Assembly: GCA_016183655.1 (NCBI GenBank)
Contig: JACPEH010000022.1
Coordinates: 124,001-188,000 of the forward strand
Length of the DNA stretch: 64,000 nucleotides
Direction: 5' to 3'
From: Rhodocyclales bacterium
GTDB lineage: Bacteria; Pseudomonadota; Gammaproteobacteria; Burkholderiales; Rhodocyclaceae
The position numbers and the translations under genes were made by a program. Numbering within the stretch: position 1 is the first letter of the stretch; each line of letters starts with the position of its first letter. Below, one piece after another: positions 62,833 through 64,000 of this stretch. The notes beneath the pieces were generated by a model that was not told the origin of the DNA, did not search any database, and saw only the letters and a list, made by a program, of their open reading frames with translations.

Positions 62833-63951
62833 ATGAAAAAGGACTCCGGATCACCGGCGCGCTATCAGGCCATCGGCAAGGTTCTCGACGAGGAGGCCGA
62901 GCGCGCTGCGCATCAGCTGCTGGCCGGCGTCTGCCTGATCGCGCTGATCGGCGTGCCGATCTCGGTGTCGCGCACCTTCGTCTTCGGCTGGCACCCGATC
63001 TACGCGCTGCACCTGTTCGGCCTGTTCACCGTCCTCGCGCTCTACGCCTTCCGCCGGCGGCTGCCGACGCGGGTCAAGACGGGAACGGTGCTGGCGCTGG
63101 CACTGGCCGTCTCGCTGGCCGGCCTGTTCAATCTCGGGCTCTTCGGCAACGGGCCGATGTGGGGCGTCTTCGCCGTCTTCATCGCCTCGATGTTCCTGCG
63201 CCAGCGGGCAGTGCTGGCGATCGCCGGCGTCTTCATCGGCACCTTCGTCCTCGTCGCCTACGGCTACGTCGATGGTTACCTGACCTTCCCCTACGACCCG
63301 ATCCGCTACCTGCGCTCGCCGCTGACCTGGAGCGTCGCCGCCGCCGGCTCCATCTTCTTTCTGGTGCTGATCATCATCATCGACAGCAACCACAAATCGA
63401 CCACGCAGCGCCTGATCCTCGAACTGGAGAAGAAGACCAAGCAGCTGGCGATGATGGCCGACCAGGACCACCTGACCGGGGTCGCCAACCTGCGCGCGCT
63501 GAAGACGCACCTCGACGACATCATCGCCGCGCACCCGGCGGCGGGCGGCGGCGCCGCGCTGTTCTTCATCGACCTCGACGGCTTCAAGAAGATCAACGAC
63601 GACTACGGCCACGATGCCGGCGACCACGTGCTGAAAACCATCGCCAACACGCTGCTCGGCATCGTCCGCGAAGGCGACCTGGTGGCCCGCATCGGCGGCG
63701 ACGAGTTCGTGATCGTCCTGCGCGGTACCGCGCAGGCGGCGCTGCCGGCACTCGACACCTTCGCCCGGCGCATCGTCGCGGCGGCGGCCACCCCGATTCC
63801 CTCCCCCTCGGGTCCGCTGCAGGTCGGCGCCAGCGTCGGCGTGACGCTGCTCAACGACGCCGATGACAGCTATGATGCCGCCGTGAAACGCGCCGACGCC
63901 GCGATGTACGAAGTCAAGAGCGCGGGCAAGAACGGCTTCCGCATCGCCTGA
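62833..63951 (+). CDS. Membrane diguanylate cyclase
   Basis: 372 residues. Five or six membrane helices fill about residues 30-195, a short coiled coil follows ([20 protein letters not shown]), and the C-terminal GGDEF domain makes cyclic di-GMP. The active-site loop GGDEF is intact at residues 288-292, and the inhibitory I-site RxxD (REGD) lies five residues before it, so the enzyme should be active and product-inhibited. AGGAGGGG precedes the ATG. The input signal sensed by the membrane part is unknown. No effector gene is adjacent. Confidence 0.93.
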   Translation: MKKDSGSPARYQAIGKVLDEEAERAAHQLLAGVCLIALIGVPISVSRTFVFGWHPIYALHLFGLFTVLALYAFRRRLPTRVKTGTVLALALAVSLAGLFNLGLFGNGPMWGVFAVFIASMFLRQRAVLAIAGVFIGTFVLVAYGYVDGYLTFPYDPIRYLRSPLTWSVAAAGSIFFLVLIIIIDSNHKSTTQRLILELEKKTKQLAMMADQDHLTGVANLRALKTHLDDIIAAHPAAGGGAALFFIDLDGFKKINDDYGHDAGDHVLKTIANTLLGIVREGDLVARIGGDEFVIVLRGTAQAALPALDTFARRIVAAAATPIPSPSGPLQVGASVGVTLLNDADDSYDAAVKRADAAMYEVKSAGKNGFRIA

Positions 63952-64000
63952 GCGAAGCGCAAGCTTCGCGAGGAAGTACTCTTGGGGTGCGCCTGAGCGA

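Overview
The window is a stretch of high-GC chromosome from a betaproteobacterium, most likely of the order Rhodocyclales (Azonexus/Dechloromonas-like). The evidence is gene order rather than any single marker: thrS-infC-rpmI-rplT-pheS-pheT-ihfA-merR-tRNA-Pro; the aromatic 'mixed-function supraoperon' gyrA-serC-pheA-hisC-tyrA-aroA/cmk-rpsA-ihfB followed by lapA-lapB-hldE1-hldD-cysM; barrel-less betaproteobacterial OmpA-like proteins; and a circularly permuted, two-piece tmRNA gene encoding the tag (A)ANDERFAMAA. Taxonomy is inference.

Layout. 1-1646 is the 3' part of a hybrid sensor kinase. 1.7-5.7 kb is a small accessory region: a Fic protein with an N-terminal regulator-like domain and repeats upstream, a fragment of a second Fic gene, decayed hsdM and hsdR pieces of a type I restriction system, and between these an apparently intact Xre/RES toxin-antitoxin pair. 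The region abuts the 3' end of a tRNA-Pro gene. 5.7-13.4 kb (minus strand) is the translation-factor/aminoacyl-tRNA synthetase operon with tRNA-Val. 13.5-30.7 kb (mostly minus strand) carries LPS-heptose, LapAB, cysteine, aromatic amino-acid, serine, S1, IHF-beta and gyrase A genes. 30.9-35.5 kb (plus strand) has two OmpA paralogues around an amidohydrolase, ubiG, gph and the permuted ssrA.

35.6-60.7 kb is a metal-resistance block of about 25 kb: chrA; the divergent cusRS regulators; a cytochrome c, a DUF411 protein and CusF; CusCBA efflux; small His- and Met-rich exported proteins; a YHS-type copper P-ATPase; two unrelated methyltransferase-like membrane proteins; an MFS transporter; a DUF2933 protein; and a second Czc-like RND system with two accessory proteins. 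Four copies of one CusR-like operator ([AC]T[TG]AC-N4-ATGTAAT) lie at the heads of four transcription units, so the block can be read as a single regulon under CusRS. The last 3 kb holds a shortened SDR enzyme, possible IS200/IS605-like hairpins, a PEBP-family protein, a YchJ-like protein and a membrane diguanylate cyclase.

The most unusual items are the permuted tmRNA, the four-operator metal regulon with its uncharacterised members, a 296-bp MITE-like element with nested inverted repeats upstream of lapA, the AUA start inferred for infC, and the restriction/Fic/RES graveyard beside tRNA-Pro. No phage genes, CRISPR array or intact transposase were seen.
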